DNA from: Heracleum sosnowskyi
Lineage: Eukaryota; Streptophyta; Magnoliopsida; Apiales; Apiaceae
Assembly: GCA_030848705.1 (NCBI GenBank)
Contig: JAUIZM010000149.1
Span: 1-64,000, forward strand
Reading direction: 5' to 3'
Length of the DNA stretch: 64,000 bases
How positions within the stretch are numbered: position 1 is the stretch's first letter; every line of letters starts with the position of its first letter. Below, one piece after another: positions 60,600-64,000 of the stretch. A program made the position numbers and the translations under genes. Below the pieces are notes generated by a model. That model was given only the letters and a program-made list of their open reading frames with translations. It searched no databases and had not been told where the DNA came from.

Positions 60600-62050
60600 T
60601 GATATGATAGATGATGCAAAATCCGAGTCATTATCTACTTGATACAAATAAATATCATTTACAATATTAAAGTAATCCTATTGTTTTTAGACCAATTTTA
60701 TAACATTTTGTATACTTACTTATCTTTATATGTTGTGTTTCTTAAATACTTATTTTTATATGTTAATTCAACTGATAACCAATATCGAGTCCAAAATTTA
60801 AATATTAGTGGTTGTGAATGACTTGTTTTTCAATCTTTCATTATTATTTTTTTTAAATCGTAGATCCAATCATGTAAATAAAAAAATTATGTAAAAATTG
60901 TAAAATGTATTAAGTTACGTATAAATTAGTACGATAGATGATGCAATTTGTAATTTATAATATATAAAATCTAAACCATATGCATATATATATACACACA
61001 CATATATATATATATATATAATTTACAATGTTAAAATAATCTAATTTCTGACGTGTCAATTTCAAAGTATTTTGTATACCTAATTTTTTTTAATGTGATA
61101 TTTTCTTCCAGTATGATTACATTTGCAAAATACATGTTAAAAAACATGATAGAGATGAAAACATTCGTCTATTATTTTTAAAAATGTTAAAAAAGATTAA
61201 AACATTCGGTTATATATATTTTCGACCCAAACGTCCTTAAATTTACATTATTTATTTTTAAAAAAAATCTCAAGTTCAACCATATATATGAAAAGATGAC
61301 GTAAAAATTGTCGAGCATATGAATTTAAGGTGAAATTTTTACGATAGACGATGCAATTTGTAATTTAATACGATATAAAGTCAGGGCCATTATATATATA
61401 ATTCAAATAATTATAATTTACAATACTAAAATAGTACATATTTTTTACTGATCGAATTTATAATATTTTATGTAGTTGGTTATATTCTTCGATTTTTTCA
61501 TTTAGTATGATTAGATTTGCAAAACATTTACTAAAAACATCTATGTAAAGCACTTGTGTAAATCGATTTCATATCTTGTCGTATAAATTACAAGAAGAAA
61601 TCAAAAAACAACCGATATAACATCTTGGATATTCGCATTTATTGATAATAAATTTCAAAATTTTATCAAAATGAGTTTTTAGTGTAGTTTGAGATGGTCA
61701 ATTCTAATTTGAAGGTTATGGGTCAACTCCCTACACCAATATTTTTTTAATTAACATTATAACGACAAATTACGTAAAATTGTTGAGTATACATATTTAT
61801 AGAGAAATTGTTATGGTAGATGATGCAACTTGTAACCTAATAAGACATAAAATCCAAGCCATTATACATTTGATACAAATAAATATAATTTATAATATTA
61901 AAATAGTCTAGTTTTTAGGGGTCAAATTTATAATATTTTACGTAGCTGATTATTTTTTATTAATCTTTTCTTTTGGCATGGTTATTATTGCAAAAGAATA
62001 ATTAAAAACATGTCTTTAAGGCATTTGTGTAAATCGAATTCCTACTTGAG
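60600..62050. repeat. Degenerate tandem repeats in H4
   Basis: Four diverged units keyed on GATAGATGATGCAA-like sequence at 60606, 60933, 61343 and 61815, each followed by AATTTATAATATTTT-like and TTTACAATATTAAAATAGT-like segments. Unit length 330-470 bp. Confidence 0.65.
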
Positions 62051-62149
62051 TAGAATTACAAGAAGAGAAAAAATCAATCAACAAAATATAATGGCTGGAC
62101 ATTCGCACTTATGAATGATGAATTTTAATATTTGCATCAAAGTAAGATT

Positions 62150-62205
62150 GTGGCATAGTGGTTGAGATTATTACTTGTAAGTCTAAAGTCATGGGTTCAA
62201 TTCTC
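62150..62205 (+). other. tRNA-like box A/box B module in H4
   Basis: TGGCATAGTGGTTGAGA (box A-like) and GGTTCAATTC (box B, 62194-62203), about 146 bp from the Helitron 5' end. Similar modules occur in H2 (43865-43925) and H3 (47351-47610). Confidence 0.5.
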
Positions 62206-62349
62206 CATACCTAATTTTATTTTTTATTGTTAATAGAACTATAATGTCATTTTTGTAATTATTGAATAAATAAGGGTATAATAGAAATTTTACATGTAAT
62301 TTTTTTGGCACTTTTTGCCCTTGTGTTGCCATTTAATATATAGTATAGA

Positions 62350-63602
62350 TATTTGATTAGTACAGTTTTTTGATACTTTATCTTTTTATTTATTTACCTT
62401 TTCTTATTTATAAAAAAATATTATTAAAAGATAATATTATTTATTTATAACTAGTTACCTTCAATATCTATTTATACTATTATATTAAAGACAAAACATT
62501 AAAAGTATTGTAATCAGGTCCTCATAGTTTGGTCACTCAATTCACAACCGTTACATCTTTTTGATCAAATCGAAGATAACAATTGGATAAAATCCTAAAT
62601 ATTATTATATAGAGTACCTTTTTTATTTTTTCAAACTAAAACATCTTATTTTCCAAAAATATCACGGGCACTTCCATTTAATAAAATAAACTAATAATAT
62701 TATAATTGTTAATAACTAACTTGTTATCTTTTTTTTAGCCAAATTGTATATTCTTTTTTATTTATTGAATATTCACTTACCATATATTTTACTTGTATAT
62801 AAATTAGGTAATCTATATAATACACTAAGACAATCACTACCTCAGGAAAATCTCCCTAAGGTCTACCTTAGGGTCCTTTTTCTCTTTTTATATTCTCTAA
62901 CTAAAATTTCTACTAACTAAAAGCTCTCATTTTCCAAAATTATAACGGGCAATTCCAAAAATAGACTAGACGAAACATTAAAAGTTTAGTCGATCGGTAC
63001 AATTTTTTGGTTATTCGTGTTTTACTTAATTACCCTTACTTATCAATAAAAAATATTATTAAATAGTAATATTACATATTTATAACTAATTACCCTTTTC
63101 AGCTAAAATACATTACTTTTTGGTCCTATATATTTTGGTCACTCAATTCTCCAACATTGGATCTTCCAAATCAATTAATGAATATAATGAGAGTCGTTGG
63201 ATAAAATACTACAAATTATTATATATAGCACATTTTATATTTTCTCTAACTAAAATTACTCTTTTTCTAAAAACAATATAGTTAACTTATTTAATAAAAT
63301 AATAATATTATAATTACAAATAACTAACTAGTTACCATTTTTTAGCTAAAACACATTATCCGTCTTATATTTTCTAACTAAAACAACCAATTTTCTAAAA
63401 ATAACACGGGAAAATTATATGTATTATATTTTCTAACTTAAACAATTCATCTTCTAAAAATAACGCGGGCAGCATATAAAAAAAATAACATAATTTAATA
63501 TAATTATTAATAAATAACTAACTACCTTTTTCAGCACATTGTTGTTTTATATTTTCTAACTAAAACAACTCATATTCTAAAAATAGCACAGACAACATTA
63601 AC
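62350..63602. repeat. AT-rich degenerate repeats
   Basis: Recurring blocks such as TTTTCTAACTAAAACAAC, AAAATAACACGGGCA-like and GGTCACTCAATTC...GGATAAAAT appear at 62500-62690, 62930-62960, 63050-63300 and 63360-63600. Probably decayed transposon-derived tandem units. No gene. Confidence 0.45.
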
Positions 63603-64000
63603 TCCTTATATATAATAATCGTAAGGGAGATCTTATCCAAAACTTTGGTCGGTCACTGTACTACCAAAAGTATATGATCCGTTGGATTATAAAACTATAA
63701 ATATTCAAATAGATTATGACCGTTAGATATAATATTAAAAATTGAATTTGATTAATAATAGGATAGTATTTAAATACTAAAATGTGTATTTTGATAATTT
63801 AAACCAATTATAAATGGGTTTTCTATATTGAATAGAAATCTTTATGTAAAAATACGTAATTATCTTTTCTCTTTAGTTTATGGATAGTTCCAGTTAGATA
63901 AAAATTATTAAACCATAATTAAATTAAAGATAATTTTGTTAGCTTCACATGGGCTGTAAAATCGTTAAAATCTGTTGTCTAAAACTCAAGATAGAGCCCA
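63603..64000 (+). mobile_element. Helitron H5, 5' end, continues past window
   Basis: Starts TCCTTATATATAATAATCG and is about 390 bp of homology in reverse orientation to the 5' end of H1 (7070-7461), ending at the window edge in AACTCAAGATAGAGCCCA. Same Helitron subfamily as H1. Confidence 0.7.

Larger units (their letters stand above)
59040..62349 (-). mobile_element. Non-autonomous Helitron H4, both ends defined
   Basis: Minus strand: 5' TCTATACTATATATTAAATG at 62349, 3' hairpin CGTGC AAG GCACG (59055-59067) and CTAG at 59043-59040. Flanks are A (before 5' TC) and T (after CTAG), so the element sits exactly between A and T as Helitrons do. 3,310 bp including a nested MULE-MITE. The interior has degenerate tandem repeats and a plus-strand tRNA-like module at 62150-62205. 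No Rep/helicase. Confidence 0.8.

Noticed and set aside
63603..64000. Independent gene at the right edge
   Set aside because: The sequence is the reverse complement of the 5' part of Helitron H1 and has no extended coding frame.

Overview
This is a nuclear genomic window from a plant, most likely a eudicot. It is AT-rich and intron-containing, and most of it is transposable elements: CACTA/EnSpm, Helitron, L1-type LINE, hAT, MULE-MITE, Stowaway and Harbinger-like MITEs. Species cannot be fixed from sequence alone. The only host-type genes I can support are a minus-strand cluster of small six-exon genes related to plant histidine-containing phosphotransfer (HPt/AHP) proteins of the cytokinin two-component relay. 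There are three gene copies: A (621-3009, running off the left edge), C (11697-16318) and B (25139-36959). Two decayed fragments lie at 8787-9837 and 55330-56102. Exon lengths and intron phases agree among the copies. In all three, a gap-free alignment of the phosphotransfer helix puts Val where canonical HPts have the phospho-accepting His, so they look like pseudo-HPts (compare Arabidopsis AHP6, which has Asn there).

Layout. 1-5040: gene A, MITEs and a foldback element. 5297-7461: minus-strand Helitron. 7462-9837: MITE, retroposed fragment and a permuted HPt fragment. 9838-11060: LTR-retrotransposon-like remnant with an 89-bp tandem repeat. 11697-16318: gene C with a hAT remnant and a MITE in introns. 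16562-24241: two copies of a ~1-kb repeat, the first split by a full-length LINE (17380-22734, clear target duplication). 25139-36959: gene B, whose intron 4 holds a 9-kb coding CACTA element (25606-34603). 37060-40330: 5' flank of B, a paralogue of the foldback, itself hit by a 1.77-kb deletion-derivative CACTA (38005-39771). 40346-51240: inverted-repeat element, two minus-strand Helitrons and a broken Helitron helicase plus RPA-like gene on the plus strand. 51242-56102: MITEs, 5'-truncated LINE, retroposed fragment and HPt fragment. 56103-64000: lone CACTA terminus, foldback MITEs, a complete 3.3-kb Helitron (59040-62349) and the 5' end of another (63603 onward).

The left block (about 1-9837) and right block (25139-56102) are copies of one ancestral segment that loaded different elements afterwards. 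The pair therefore supplies empty sites that date and delimit several insertions: both CACTAs, a MULE-MITE, the second LINE and a 53-bp hairpin. The main biological candidates are the His-less HPt cluster and a near-intact CACTA whose tnp2-type transposase ends in repeated lysine-rich exons instead of the usual C-terminal domain.
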